Source: Gymnogyps californianus (lineage: Eukaryota > Chordata > Aves > Accipitriformes > Cathartidae). Taken from it: a DNA stretch of 64,000 bases. A program made the translations under genes and the position numbers. The notes under the pieces were generated by a model. The model was not told the origin of the DNA. It ran no database searches and saw only the letters and a program-made list of their open reading frames with translations. The DNA lies in contig NC_059474.1 in assembly GCF_018139145.2 (NCBI RefSeq), positions 43,418,344-43,482,343 on the forward strand. Reading direction: 5' to 3'. Shown here one piece after another: positions 1 through 13,490 of the stretch. The stretch's first letter is position 1. The number at the start of each line of letters is the position of its first letter.

Positions 1-609
1 TTTTCATCATCATTACACATTAGGTAACCTGCAAAGCCATATACTATATCATTTAAAGACACAAACATAAAATACAATGCAGATCAGTGTTTAGCTATAC
101 TTCCAGCTTTATTACGTATAAACTATTTATGGGGTCCTATTTGCTATATATTTAAAAATTACTCACAAGTAAACACACATTTTAATATCACGCTATTTAA
201 ATATTTATTCAGAAAATAATATTAGATGCTCTGAGGAATATGGTAAATAGTAAATGCAAAATGTACTGGATTACAATAATCTCAGAAAACATTTGAATAA
301 TTAATCAAATTAAGGTATTCAAGAGAGAAATAACGAAATGTTGAAAACCACAGAAAATCAAAAGACTCATTTCAAGAAAAGTATAAGCATCCTGAATTTG
401 CAGAACCTGTTCAATGAAAAATTATTACTTAAAAAAATATGACCCAAAGCCAATCTGTTCAAAGGAATAATATGAAGGAAGAAATGTATCTAGTAAGATT
501 CTTTAAAACAAGAAAGGCACATATTTTTCCTTTGAATTTTGAAATCCTGCAAAATTACTCCCCAAAGTATAATAATTAAATTTAGCAGAAAATATAAAAC
601 AGACCTTAC

Positions 610-816
610 AATGAACAGGCCAATATGAAGAGTCTCAAGTATAATAATTAATAGCGGGTAAAGTTGTTTTTTTCCTTCTGTATCTAAGTAAAGTTGCTCC
701 AACCATTCACTAAAGATTGCTTGGTCCTCAGTAAGCATCGAGAAGACTGTGGCCTGTGCGTTACATCTGTCCTCTGTGACTATGTAATTCTTACCCCACT
801 CATCTATATTTGGTAA
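610..816 (-). CDS. Possible internal coding exon of an unidentified minus-strand gene
   Basis: On the minus strand the sequence is open for 69 codons, from an AG at 817-818 (ends gagttcag) to a good donor (ATT|gtaagg, GT at 608-609). The length is a multiple of three. The peptide starts LPNIDEWGKNYIV, has an acidic middle (SMLTEDQAIFSEWLEQL) and ends in a hydrophobic stretch (LYPLLIIILETLHIGLFI) that could be buried helix or membrane. Composition looks protein-like, but the pyrimidine tract before the acceptor is weak. I do not recognise the family and see no partner exon in the window. It could belong to a gene divergent from the CpG island near 5.2 kb, or be chance. Confidence 0.3.
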
Positions 817-3800
817 CTGAACTCATGTTTCAGCAGACTGCCGCTATCTAGAATTCCAGTAGAAGCAACATTAAGCCTGGAAGTGGCACAAAGTTCTGTG
901 CACTTACTACTCAGAAATCCAGAGAACTTAATCATTTAAATGAGCAATTTTTGTTGTATTTAACACAGTATTTTAGGCCGGTTTAAAATATTAAAAAAAA
1001 AAAAAAGTTTTAATATTATTCTGGAATTTTAGGATGTGATTTTTGCTCATTATTAAAGGGCCTACCTCCACAGGTCATAGAAAACACAGTGCATGAAAGT
1101 TAATTTTTAAAAAATAATTTATTTCTACAGGATTTTGTCTTAATAGATTTTTAATTTATGAAAGTAAATAAAATAATTAGCTTTTTCTACTAAAAGTAGT
1201 TTAAAACGATAGCTTCCTTGTGTATCTTAAAATCTTCCTTGTGTACCTTAAAATCTTCCAGGAAAAGAAAAAAAAAAAAAAAAACATAGAATCATAGAAT
1301 CATTTAGGTTGGAAAAGACCCTTAACATTTTTAGAGTTATCAGCAGAAATGGTACATCTTTCTGTAATAATAGATAATTATTAATCTGTAACCGTATACT
1401 ACACTGTATAAATAAATTTACCTACTGAATTTTCACATCTGTAATGAAGTAATCCTACCATCAGAAAAGAAGTATCTCCCTCAGAAATGACACACAAAAT
1501 CCCTGGAAAACATGTATGCTTAAAAAGACCCCACAACTTTGACACATGTATTAACACTGAAACAATCAAAATGTATTTCTGGTTTCTGTAGCCTTGTAGA
1601 GTGTAATGAGTAACACAGTCAACTCCCCCTTACTGTCTTTCTAAGGAAGTACTTTCACCTCATTAAGAACTCCCATGAGAGTTTTGTCTCAGGGAAGAAA
1701 AATTTTCTGTCCAAGAGCACACTTGTGGATTTTCAGGCACATCATTTCCTTTGATATTCAGTGAAAGGAAGAAGTAAACATGAAGACTGCTGGTTTAATC
1801 TACAGACTTTATCACATAATTTCCAGAAATATAAGCAACATGTGGGTAGGATTGTTTCTGCCAGATCGCAGCCTATTGGGAGTCAAATTCTCTAGAGTAG
1901 ATAGGAGAAATTATAGCTCCAAATAGATGTTATAGACCTCCGTCCGTTCTGCCAGTGTCCATTATATCTGGTCTCTGATTTGAATTCATTTTATGGGCTG
2001 GCACTTGTTCTTAGCTCAAGGTCTTCTAGATATTGCCTTGCATTTTTTACTAAAGTTTATCCCTTGGCAACAATGGAAGTGCAGTGGACCCCCTGTTGTG
2101 ACAGAAGCACACAAGAGACTCATAGCTCCCTATTGGTCCCAGGCCATCTTTATGTGTTGCCAAGTGCTATTATCACACATTTTATTTCAGTGGTTAATAT
2201 AGTATCTTTCTTTGCATCTTCATACAGGCAATTACTGTCCCCTAATCAGAGCTTCAACAGATTCACTGTCGGATTAGGAATACTTACTTCACAATGTATA
2301 CAAACCCCATTCTTATGACTTGGGATCCTTACCATGTTGTAATGAAATTAATAAAAAGGATTTTATTTCAGGTGATTTTACAGTAATTTCAGTGTGTCAA
2401 ATAAGAACAGAATCGTCATTCTAAAAATTTCAGGCTAAAAACCGTACACAAAAAAAGGAACTGGTCATCTAAGAGTTAACTACTGTATACCTAATTTTTA
2501 AACAGTCACCCCACAGAATGGAATCCAGACCCTGTGTCAGGCACCCGGCCCCTCCACTGAATGCATGAGATAGGCACCTTGGAATGGGAGCCAAAAATAG
2601 CCTGCATATAAACAGCAACAGGCTGCCTTGGGCTATCTTCAGCATTTTCTACAGGGAGGGGGTGGATGAAATCCTGGTTCTTGGAATTATGTGTTTAAAT
2701 TGTCACTTCTGGGAAGAAAATATATCTGCCTGGAGACACCTGCAGAGATAATTTTTAAAGGAACTGAGCTTCTACGAATACAGTTGCACTGGTGATTTGT
2801 GTAAATCAGGTATGCCTATTACTTTTTGTACAGCATGATAGAAACATTTGCCCAGAAAGTGAAAGATCTGTGTTCAATTTATTCCTAGTGGCTTCAAGTG
2901 TTAATGAAATACTCGTCATAACTTGCAAACTTATTAGGGCAAGGTTTTATACAGCTGTATTAAGCCATGAACAAATTTTCCCAATGTCATTCTACTAAGA
3001 TTTATGGAATGCTTATATCCTTTGACCTGTGCTGAATCTTTTGGGAACTTACTTAGTTTTTGATCAAGACCTTCCATTTTTATTGCAAAAATAATGTGTA
3101 TGCTCCTTTACAAAGGTGGTAGACAACAGTAAATCACTATAAGCAAATGCCAGAGGGACTAAAACTTTGGAACAATTACACATTTTGAAAGATAAACATG
3201 TGCAATAATATGCAATGATGTGATAATTTAGCATTTGCATGTAAAATGTAAAAATTAATAATAACATACAAACAAGGTAAAGGATATTATGCCTGATATG
3301 CTCACTCCATTCCTATTGCAGTATTGTGGCAAATTCAACTGATGAATAAAACTCCAGAGATAATACTTTTCACTACCGATAGATTTGATGGAGCATAGCT
3401 AGACTGGTCTCCTGAAACTTAATAATAGTTTCTAATACTTGTCAGCCCGAGTCATTCAAAACCTCATGTCACAAACTATAAAGCTATTCTGGCTGTACAA
3501 GCTTTCCATTCCATCTGATGAAGGTGTTACACAGTGCAAAAGATTTTCATTGTTAATTGGGCTAAAACCAAAATATAACAACAAGCATGGCTCTTTACCC
3601 TAGTAATTTGTGTACTTACCTGAGAAAGCAGAAAACCTCTGTTATGGTCCCTGTTATTTTGTATCTTACTCTAAATAGCAACAGGATAAAATATAAGTAG
3701 ATAGGCAATCTCCTTTCCAAGACCTGAAGTCAAACACCACTCTCTAAACTTCAAATAAGAATCTTTAAGAGCTGCTTCTACTTTAAGCACCAGAGATAGA

Positions 3801-4900
3801 TACAACCCCCTTTACGAGTTGCCACAGAATCCTCCAGTTATTTTGAGTCACTAACAGACATTTTTTTCCACCTCTGAAAGTTTAAAAAAAATAAAATCCA
3901 GTCACCTGTGCTTAAACATACTGGGTCACTGCCTTCCTGTAGTTTGATGCCATACATAGCTTCATTTTTTTGTTTTCCTTCAGTATGCAAACATGTTTAA
4001 TTTTGCTTATAAATATATTTGTAAATAAATTTGTTACATAGCTAGAGCTAATCTGTGTTTTTTATAGAGTGCATTAGAAGTACCCACCTGTCGTTTATAT
4101 ATGAAAGTGTCAAACAGAGAGAAATAGTCAAGCAGCGTCAACGGTACTCAAACATCATTTTTCCAAGTTTCTGGAAGAGTTTCTCTGAAGGTTCTCCTAG
4201 GAGGAAACTGTAGAAGTGCAACAGAAAAGCTCATACACCTTCAGTTTCGCTAGCAGTAGTACCAGTACTTGGTCTAGAAGACATACAACAGTTGTTAAAA
4301 TCAAACTGTTAAAAGAAAAGTAATAATAACTCACACCCTTCTTTTATGGAATAGTTCATCAACAAAGTGACTAAGGGGCTGCAAGTAACAACAGTTCAAT
4401 AAACTTAAAAATATCACAAATTTCCAGAATTACCACAGCTGTGAGTAGGAAAGGAAACCATAAAAGGGAAAGGAAGGCTGATAAGCAACTCACAAAGAAC
4501 TAATACCGCTTCTTAAACTGAGGAAGAGATGAAGGCTTCTCAGTCCAAGACCTATGGTATCTAAGGTCTTGCTGAGGCGACCTACCTCAGACTGAAAAAC
4601 CTGTAATTCAGCTTCCCTTATCTTGAGACTACTAGAACACTTGTAATACTATTCTCTCTCAAGATGCCATATTTTTTAATCGATCACTAGCCAGACAGGT
4701 AAAAACTGAACTCATGGACAAATTGCCACTTTACTAGTGAGTGTCTTCAACATCCCTTAAGATCTCAAAGGAATTTTGTTAGGAATTTGCACCCCTGTGC
4801 ACTGTGATTAATATACTTTTGCGTCTGGGGCTATGAAGCACACTGTGCCCTCACAGGATTTAGCACGAAGGTGAAGAAACATAGAGCAAAGCTACTTGAT
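817..4900. other. AT-rich non-coding stretch
   Basis: Apart from a short CR1 3' tail near 1.28 kb I see no supported gene, RNA or complete mobile element here. ORFs of 60-112 codons (for example around 1980-2318) have no splice context, family resemblance or biased composition. Confidence 0.5.
1283..1330 (-). mobile_element. CR1 LINE 3'-end fragment
   Basis: Read on + the stretch has the duplicated AGAATCATAGAATC tail followed by TTTAGGTTGGAAAAGACC, which is the reverse complement of the CR1 3' terminus with its octamer repeats. Only about 50 bp remain, next to an A-rich run. Confidence 0.7.
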
Positions 4901-4929
4901 CCTTGCCAATAAACACTGTGCCTGGGATA

Positions 4930-5580
4930 AAGATGTCCCTGCCCAAGTTACCTGAGAGCGGGCAGTGGCGTGGGCTGGGTGGTGCTGTCAGCCAGCCATC
5001 CGAGCGTGCGAGACTGGCAGCCCCTTTGCTTTTTGCCAGGCCCCGGCGTTCATCAAACTCCCTCCAGGTTCACGACACTGTTAGACACACTCGTTTGTGA
5101 GCCTGCCTTTCGCCTTTTTAAGCCCGTCCACTCACAGGCCCACGTACGCGCCCAGTGGCCCAACACGAGGCGCTGAGGGAGAAGGGCGGGAAGGGGGCCG
5201 GCGCTGAGGGAGAAGGGTGGGAGAAGCGAGGCGGGCGCTTGCCGCCGGCTGAGGGGCGGCGCTGCCGCAGGTGAAGAGGTCCGGCGCGGACCGGGAGAGA
5301 GCGGCTGCCTCAGGCGGGGAAGCCCGGCAACTCCTCCGGCTGTGGGCGAAGGCGCCGCGGGGAGCGACCGCTGGAGCCCGCCGCCCCGTCTGGCTGTGGC
5401 GACCGAGAGTGGCGCGGCGGAGGCCCACAGGACAAGCTCTGCTGTCAGGACGTGTTCCTGTGGAGTGTGCTATCAAACTTTTCGGCCAGGGGCCAAGCGT
5501 GTACGTTAGTCCCTGCACGGTTGACACATTTCTCTTTGAAATTCCTCCTCGGAACAGAGAACGTGCGTAGGCAATCTGAT
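4930..5580. promoter_or_regulatory. CpG island, candidate promoter
   Basis: The sequence is strongly GC- and CpG-rich against AT-rich flanks, with GC boxes (gggcggg near 5186, ggggcggcg near 5255) and a possible first-exon donor (ctgccgcag|gtgaag, GT at 5271). It lies 5 kb upstream of the first relic coding exon of the DDX60-like pseudogene on +, and 4 kb upstream of the candidate minus-strand exon at 610-816. It could be the fossil promoter of the paralogue, a divergent promoter, or both. I found no clear ISRE, unlike the 33.3-kb island. The long ORFs through it on both strands are the usual by-product of high GC. Confidence 0.55.
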
Positions 5581-5599
5581 TTACAGGTACTGATGCTTT

Positions 5600-8500
5600 T
5601 GTAATAAATGTCCTTAAAAATCCACATAGGCTAGGCTCACATCTGTGCAGGAGGCCTAGAGAAGGCCTTTTCACTGGCTGATTCCATTAAAATATTTAAG
5701 GCATATTATGTAATAATATTAAAGGACAAGAAATGAGGTGTCAACAAACTGTGGAATTGACAGTCTTCTGTGGTTTAAGTAGAACGGCCATTCCACATTT
5801 TAGCATTTGGGAATGTATACAAATAAGAATTTAAGCAAGCCTATAATACAGCTGATGTTGTTAAAGCACAAAACCCCAAGAAATAATTTCATGTTGAATT
5901 AAGAAACACGTGAGAAAGTAGTGAAAGTTACAGAAGACAGGACTGATGCAATCTCACAAGGGTAGAGAAAGCAAGGACAAAATTTGACAGTGTAGCGCAT
6001 GGCAATATAATTGAGATTGGGTAGCCTAGCATGTAAAGATTTCAAATTATATGATAAATTTAAGAAATCTAAGCACCCTTTTTCATGTATCAGCTCAATG
6101 TAGTCCTGCATAATTTTCTAAGGAAAGAAGTGAAATAAATTGTAACTAAAACACTCTAGTGGAAAATTTGTGTCATGAAGTAACATTCTAACTTAAACAG
6201 ACTGATACCTCTTCTACTGTTTGAAAGAAGAAAAGCAAACCACAAGTGTTAGGTAGTTAATGTAAGTGTCCCAACCGTGCAAAGCAGAATTAACACTAGT
6301 CTGGTTCTTAAAATTAAGAGTTTTCTTTTAAGGAGTCCAAATTCAAGACCTTAGCTGTAATTTTGTCTAGCTTCATTTAACTTAACTGCTTCAACTGTTA
6401 CTCTTCTCTAAGTTGATTTTGTTCTGTATTCTGTAAATGTTAGTTATATTCATGTGGCTTTACCATTTCTTTTATTTTGTAAATTAATTACACTTTTTAT
6501 CGCTCTATGCCCTGTGTAGTATGGAACTCCTGCTTAAGTATGTGCTTCAGTCCCACTCACATTAGCTGTTACATGTATACCTTTGTGAAAAATATATTTC
6601 AAACAAATCTGATTGTTTTTTAAATAAAAACTGTTTGCACTTAGGCATATCGTAAAACTTTCATAGTTGGGCAGTGAGAAAAATGCTTTATAGCATCACA
6701 TGGCATCTTTTTATCTTGTATGTACTAAGCCTTTGTCAATGCAGCTCAGTTAGACTTTCTTCTTCGTAAGGAAAATGATCTCCATTAGATTAATTTTAGC
6801 TGCAAGCCTATAGTGCATATTTTACATGTTTACATTCACAGCTAGTCATGTACTCAGATACCTTCTTAGCATGTGAAATGTGTTTGATCTGAGCAGGCAC
6901 AGACAGTGCTGAAGTTCAATACCAGATTAAAGCCTTTTCTTTACAAGGGGATTAACTTTGAAAAAGGAATGTGCCTCTTTCTACAAACTGTGAAATGCTG
7001 ATCTCTAGGAAAATAAATATTTGCTTCTCTTTTTCCTTTTATTATAATACAGCTTTACATTAGTTTACCTTTTTAACAGCTATTGCAAGCTGTCTTTTAA
7101 TTATACCAAATGTATTCCTGCTGTCTGTAGGAAAGCTCAGCCTGCCACCTAAAAACATGTCTGATGCAAGATAAGGGTAGACAGCTGTGTATTGCTGCCA
7201 GAAGTCATAGTGCTAAACAAAGACAAATGTGCAAGAATGTGACATCCATACTTCTGGAAAGAGGAATGAATGCTGAAGGAGGAACACTGAACAGCTGATT
7301 ACTTCCGCTGTTAACCTCAGTAGGACTAAATTTAAAAAAATAGTTAAAACACAGCTGGCTTTTTAGAATGAACTGCTGAGAGATTTGTCAGTCACTACTT
7401 TCTATTAGGGAGACACTTAGCTTGGGGGTATTTTTGGAAAGAGTTTCCATGGAGTTGGAGAGACTTCAGGCCTTTTGCTTTTTTCTGATTGGCGAACAGG
7501 CAGGTGCTGAAAAAGGTGGTGGCAGAAATATTCCAGACATGGTGAATATCATATGGACAAGCAACGGCAACTTACTTTTTGTTTTATGATAGGCTGTATC
7601 ATGTAAAAATGTAACAGAATTTTTCCTTTCTCTCTTACTGATGTAAAATGAAAAGAGGTCAGACAAAGCACTGATTAATGTCGGTTGAAAACACAACCAC
7701 CTGTGTTTACAATTTGGGAGTGGTGTATTCTACCATAGCACATGTTTAATGGCTTAAAACTAAAATCATATATTTTTTCTTCCAGGGTGAAGTGTTCTAT
7801 GCACTTCTGATTTAAAAATACATGTTTTATATTTAAAGAGCCTATGTCCTTCAAACAGAAACGTATTATTCCGTTATAAATTAATCATTTACTTTTAGAG
7901 ATAAATCATGTAGCAAACAAATTATTTTTTAAAATAGGTGCTTTTAGGAATGACATAAAGTAAGCCTCAGAACTTGGGAGAAAGCAGGACCCTTTCAGTG
8001 GCAATGAAAACTTGTGTGACGACACTGAGAATCCTTGTATTTCTTCACTTTGGAGTCAATTTATAGAGCTTGGACCCCCAAATTGAATCCACTGGTTCTG
8101 TCAAAAGCAAGAGTTAGAATTTTGACAGAGTATTGATTTTGTACTTATAAGTACATCTCTCTCTAGGCATTACAGCTTCAGAGCCAATGAATAAACATTG
8201 TGGGGGTACAGTCCTTATACTTTGGCATTGATGGACTGGAAAAATGGACATCCAAGATTTTTAAGTAAAACAAGCTGTTAAACATGTTCTCCATTTAGGC
8301 AGGATCAAGCTTTTTCCTTTTCCTAAACAGTGATCATTGGGGGGGGGGGGGGAATTTGCAGAGACAAAGTGAGTACATTTAGAAGGCAGTGATGAAAAGC
8401 TGTGTAAAAATATACTCTAGACTTAACATGACAGGTTCTACTCACCGTCAAATATGAAAAATGCAAGATAAGATATGCACACCTCCTTTCCTATCCTGTT

Positions 8501-10271
8501 TGATACCTTGGTTAGAATCAAGAGAAAGAGGCAAAATAGGTAGTTACCTGCAGGTATGGTTTTATATGCTTTAAATTCTACAGCATCAGACGTGCACCTT
8601 GTATTGGATACTCCCTATCAAAGACGGAACAGTTAATTCTAAATTCATGTATTTCATAGTTGTTGAATGAGATGTCATTTGAGTTTCAGTGATACTTTAT
8701 ACAGTGATTTTCTGGTCCTTAGATGAAGCTGGTGGTATTAGTCTAGAAAAGGGAGTCAGACTGATTGATCAGTGAACTAATAAACTCTCTTTCAAAGGTG
8801 AAATGTTGCAGATAATCATGCAAAATATTCAACCAGTCAGAGGAAGAATGTGGACCTGGGAGGCAGCAGGCCTGAAGAGCCAAGACAACCACCCTTTAAT
8901 GGTGATGCAAGTACGCATATGAGAGTTAAAATCTGTCAGCTCCCTCAGCTGAGGGAGCCACTGAAACAATGATTCACGCAAGTGGCTTACTAGAAACAAC
9001 ACTTTCAGACTATTTGGAATACAATTTCTGGCTGGATCCAAAGAACCCGCAGATGAAAGATGGGAGGTTTTTGTGATGTTTTCACAAAAAGCTCTGAAAT
9101 TCTAAGATGCCATATAAACAAGCTAATACATATATTATTTGCTTTGAAATTTGGGCAAGGGTAAAACCTGGCTATAACCCACAGAACTTAGGTAATAAGT
9201 CTGTTACTGCAAAACTTTTTGCAATAGCATTAACTGTATTGTTGCACGGGTGGTACAGACAGAAATAGAGGCAGGTCTGGTGTGCAAAATTAGGATCCAA
9301 CAGAACCAATCAATCTAGATTTTACTTAACATAATAAGAGAGAGGGAGGGTGGTGCTCTAAACAAAAGAAACCAAACAAGTAGCTGCTTAATTCACTTTA
9401 TTGCCACCCTCAAATCCTAAAATAATCCAAACAGGCTGGAGAGTTAGAAAGTTTATGTTGATACAAACAGTTTTAGAGGAGGAATTAGATATCTCTTATA
9501 TGGAATTGGGGTAATAATTATGTACAATATTTAAAAAAAAAATACCTACAGATGTACAACTACAATGTGTAAATACACAATGTTGAGGAATTAGTTAACA
9601 CAAAACTTATTATTTCGAGGTAATTGTACTTACTGTATAAGAATATATTGCACAGTTTTGTGATCAGTGGATATATAATTTCTATGTAAACAAGCCATTA
9701 GAGCATTCTTATCTCTATTTTTAATAGGATTATTCTGGAGTATGTGTTTTAAGTCCTAAATTGAAAGCAGTCTTATGAGTGAGTCTCAGGAACTGAAATT
9801 TAAAGCTTCCCCTGGGGACATGCTGTCTGTGCATATTTAGTCACAGAGTCAACTACCTCAAAAGCCCATAAAAGTTACGACCTCTCCTTTGCAGACATCT
9901 AGGTATGTTTGACCAAGAACTCTCTTCTTACCTTTCCTCTGCAAGTTGAATGGATGGAGTAATATTCCAGCAAGCAGTGAAGCCTAGAGGGTTTCCTGTA
10001 TAGCCAGTTTTCATGCTCTTCATTTTCCTGGGCACTTGTACTGGTGTGAGTGAGAGTGAGTTTGCAGTTCTGGGAGTTGCACAGAAGGGATCGCAGAGAC
10101 TATGCTTAGGGTTGTTGGTGTTCATTGACTTTGAACCCTGATGAAGTAAATCAGTAAATATGATTTACCAAAACTTATAACAATAGTTAGCTTTCATCTT
10201 TCAAAGTTCCATTGACTTCATTTATATGGTTATTTAACTAATAAAGCTTACAACAATATTTTTTTTCTTAG
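5600..10271. other. Non-coding stretch, possible first intron of the paralogue
   Basis: No supported gene, RNA or repeat family was recognised. Contents are AT-rich unique-looking sequence and a 14-base G run at 8339-8352. If the CpG island at about 5.2 kb was the promoter of the DDX60-like copy, this is its first intron. Confidence 0.4.
8339..8352 (+). repeat. Poly-G run
   Basis: Fourteen consecutive G bases in otherwise AT-rich sequence. Confidence 0.9.
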
Positions 10272-10553
10272 AGATATCCAGAAGATGTAATATGTGGAGA
10301 CAGAACACCTCTGTCTAATAAGCATATATAAACTGAAAGGTGACAGTCATGGCATCTGCAGTTTGTTTTCAAAATGGAAATGATAACGACAATCTCACAG
10401 CTAAAAGCTGTGAAGAAAAATTACTATCTTTTGAGGATCAAGGCAGAAATAAAAGTGACTGCAGAGAATTTTCAAATACATTCTATTGGAGAGAGGAAAT
10501 AGAGCAGATATTGACAGTCAATGAGCTTAACAAAAGAGATTTCAGAAATCCAG
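10272..10553 (+). pseudogene. Paralogue relic: probable first coding exon
   Basis: It is bounded by a good acceptor (ttttttcttag, AG 10270-10271) and donor (ccag|gtaaga, GT 10554). An ATG at 10340 (or 10349) opens 71 codons without a stop, starting MASAVCFQNGNDNDN from the second ATG. It ends in phase 1 with a split Pro-Gly, exactly like the first coding exon of DDX60 at 35194-35557, but is shorter and not clearly similar in sequence. Assignment rests on position, phase and splice context. Confidence 0.5.
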
Positions 10554-12169
10554 GTAAGAAGCTAATTCTCTTTTGTCTTTATCAAACTTTCATATGGTTT
10601 GAGGAAGGTACTTTAATCAAAACTTTTTTTTTTAATTTAAGGTTATTACAGACCTTTTATTCTAAGTATTTCCCTATTATTAGAGAAGACATAATTGTTC
10701 TGATACTTCACCAGCATTCTACATGGATAGGTAACTGTTTATGACTTAGAAAATGTTGTTTTTAAACAAATACCTTAATTTTTGTTCAGTTGTAAGTCAA
10801 GTAGGAACTGATGCCTTTCATGTACAGACTTTGGTCCTTGTACAAGGCTTTCAAGTTCCTAAATGTAACAGCTTTGAAAGCAAACTGCACATTTGTTCAG
10901 GTTGTTGCCTCACTGCTAAGGTCTCATAGAGGCTACATATGGTTTATATGACATAGTACTTGTGAAAGAACAAGACAGAAGGAAATTAAGCTAGTTTATC
11001 CATTCCTGTCCTAAGTTCCTATGTGATTTCATTTTCTTTCTGCAGGCAGACTTCATTTTGTCATTATCTGATTTCTGAATGTTTGGCTTTGCAGTCTTAA
11101 TGTTATTCTTGTATACTGCATCATGGAATAAAGGGGTACTTGAATATGATTCCATAATCCTTGTGATACTTTGCTAAGACTTTCTAGAATTTCACTTTTA
11201 GAATTGCACAGTTGTATGTTAAATGGACTAGTGTTTCATCATATGATGTATGTGTATAAGTTTACTTTGGTTCTTAGGTTCTAACTAGTACACTGGCATC
11301 TGAGTGATTGTTATTTAATACATTCAGACACACATTTCCTCAAAAATGCAGTTCAAAATGTTAGCAAGACTTCATGATAAATCTCTTCAATTTGCCATTT
11401 GTTTAGTGATGCATAGTAATAATAAAGGGTGAGTACTGGTCCTGTATTGAGCTTGCAGCTCTCACATCTTTTCTGAGCGTTTCTTATGGGGAACAGAGGC
11501 CTAAAGGCAGGGTCATTCACACTACTTATGCGTGTACAACAATTGTTTTGTTTCTTGGCTGATACACAGAAAATGGGACAGGGCAGAGGAATGGCAAAGG
11601 CATATAAGGGAATCAGTGTTCTAGGTATTATTATTATTAGTTTAATTAGCAAATGAGTGATTAATATTATTCTTTTACAAAGGTTGTTTATTCTAAATAT
11701 CACTATAATTTTGGATAGTAGCTGATACAGTGTGAAAATAAATTTGTTTCAAAAAGTTTGAATAATACAATAGAAAAAGAGGTTTCATTTAGTCTGAATA
11801 TGTGAGATGATAGTCAGTTGAATATCACTGTTGGTTTTGTGAGTTTGTTTATTAACCAACCCATATGTACGATAAAGTACATATGCGTGCTTTACTCAGA
11901 ACAAAGATTAAAGAGTTCTCAAAACCTTAATATCGCTTTGTCCTTGGACATGTTTTCTTCACTGTATATGGGTATGTTTCATTACCACTGGGTTACTACT
12001 GGTGGTATATGCGCTGACTATGATTTGGTTTGAAAATACTTTATGTGAGAGAAAATGCAAAATGTAAATCAGATTTATAAAACAATGAACGTGGAATTTA
12101 TGGAAAACCTTTACCATTTGTTAACTACAGTTTCACAAATACTTTATATGTAATTTGATTTATCGGTAG
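10554..12169. other. Paralogue intron, site of missing exons
   Basis: In DDX60 the corresponding interval (exons 3-13) spans more than 13 kb and encodes about 570 residues. Here only 1.6 kb separates the relics of exons 2 and 14, and I found no relic of the intervening exons. A large deletion is the simplest reading. Confidence 0.55.
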
Positions 12170-12416
12170 AATTCAAAAGCAGAAAAAATTGCTGAAGAAA
12201 ACCAGAAAAGGATGAAAGATGAAGAGGAAAAAAAAGAGCGGAAACAATGGAAAAGCCTTTGCATTGACAACCAAATTAAACAGAATTTTAGGTCTGGAAT
12301 AAATAAGTTAAAAGATTTCCTGGAAACATGTCAAAGTAATTCTATGAAATGTACTGCAGAAATGTCTGGTTTGAATGTCTGTTTTCAACTGTGGAAAGAA
12401 AAATCCCTAGATAAAG
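12170..12416 (+). pseudogene. Paralogue relic of DDX60 exon 14, still open
   Basis: The acceptor (tcggtag) and donor (aaag|gtaagt) are intact and the 247 bp (82 codons plus 1) are free of stops. It is 6 bp shorter than DDX60 exon 14 with the same phase. The peptide starts NSKAEKIAEENQKRM, continues with the Lys/Glu-rich segment, then GINKLKDFLE, matching DDX60 [15 protein letters not shown] and [10 protein letters not shown]. About half the residues are identical. Confidence 0.9.
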
Positions 12417-12919
12417 GTAAGTGTACATATTTTTTTAGTTTCTTTGGAGGGGATGGCAGGAATTAACTGTATGAAGACTGGAGAACATCCTAATAAACTT
12501 TGCCTATTGTAATGGCATAGTGTTTTCATATTAACAGCAGAGTTTTGTGTGCAGCTCAGATCACTTCAATGAAATTAGTTTGTGGGAGAAGCGTATTCTG
12601 TATTTGAAGAGTTTTCTAGGCATTACGGTAATTCATCAGTTTGGCATCATCTGAGTTTTGTAAGAAGTAGTTTTTCATAATAGTTATATTGCAGATTATG
12701 TTGGGCCAGCTGTGTAACAGAAGAGGAAAGAGTGCTTTAAACATGCTAAGGCACAAAATAGACCCATATTGTGCTTTTTGAGGGTGTTTTTATTATGTCA
12801 GGCTTGCATATCTTAGTTCGTTTCTGTTTCCACTAAATTCATAGCAGTGATGATGAACATATGTTCTTCACACGATGAACAATAAGGTGTAAAAATGTCC
12901 ATGAGTGAGGTTGCTTCCA

Positions 12920-13282
12920 CCATTGTAAGTGGCCAAAGAGCTATTCCATACCATATGACATCATGCCCAGTATATAAACTGGGGGAGCTGGCTGGGAGGG
13001 GGGATCGCGGCTCGGGAACTAACTGGGCATCGGTCACCGAGTGGTGAGCAATTGCATTGTGCACCACTTGTTTTGTGTAGTTTAATTCTTTTAGTATTAC
13101 TATTGTCATATTATTATTATCATTATCATTGTTTTTCATTCCTTTCTGTCCTATTAAACTGTCTTTATCTCAAGCCACGAGGTTTTTTTTTTTCCTGATT
13201 CTCTCCCCCATCCCACTGGGTGGAGGGGAGTGAGTGAGCGGCTGCATGGTGCTTAGTTCCCGGCTGGGGTTAAACCACGACA
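12920..13282 (+). mobile_element. 5'-truncated ERV solo LTR (family A, + orientation)
   Basis: It shares with the LTR at 21549-22144 the block ccataccatatgacatcatg, the attaaactgtctttatctca poly(A)-signal region and the GTTAAACCAcGACA 3' end. The 5' part, including the TGTGCTGG start, is missing, so the left edge is approximate and no TSD can be read. Confidence 0.75.
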
Positions 13283-13490
13283 ATGCATGCCACACATTTG
13301 CAGACAGAATATGTATGCATTTTCATTTCCAAGTACATCTATCACATTTGCTGATTTCTGTACGCATTGGGACATCTGTGAGAATCACTGGCTCCTGATT
13401 TTTGAAAGTTCCTTCCATTAGGGGAAAGATTCTTAAAAGCAAAAGTATCGGATGTGACAATCATTACGGCTGGCTTTTTTTTTTCCCAAG

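Noticed and set aside
5132..5674. 180-codon minus-strand ORF and 99-codon + ORF
   Set aside because: CpG-island composition lowers stop frequency on both strands. The peptides are Arg/Ala/Pro-rich with no family resemblance.
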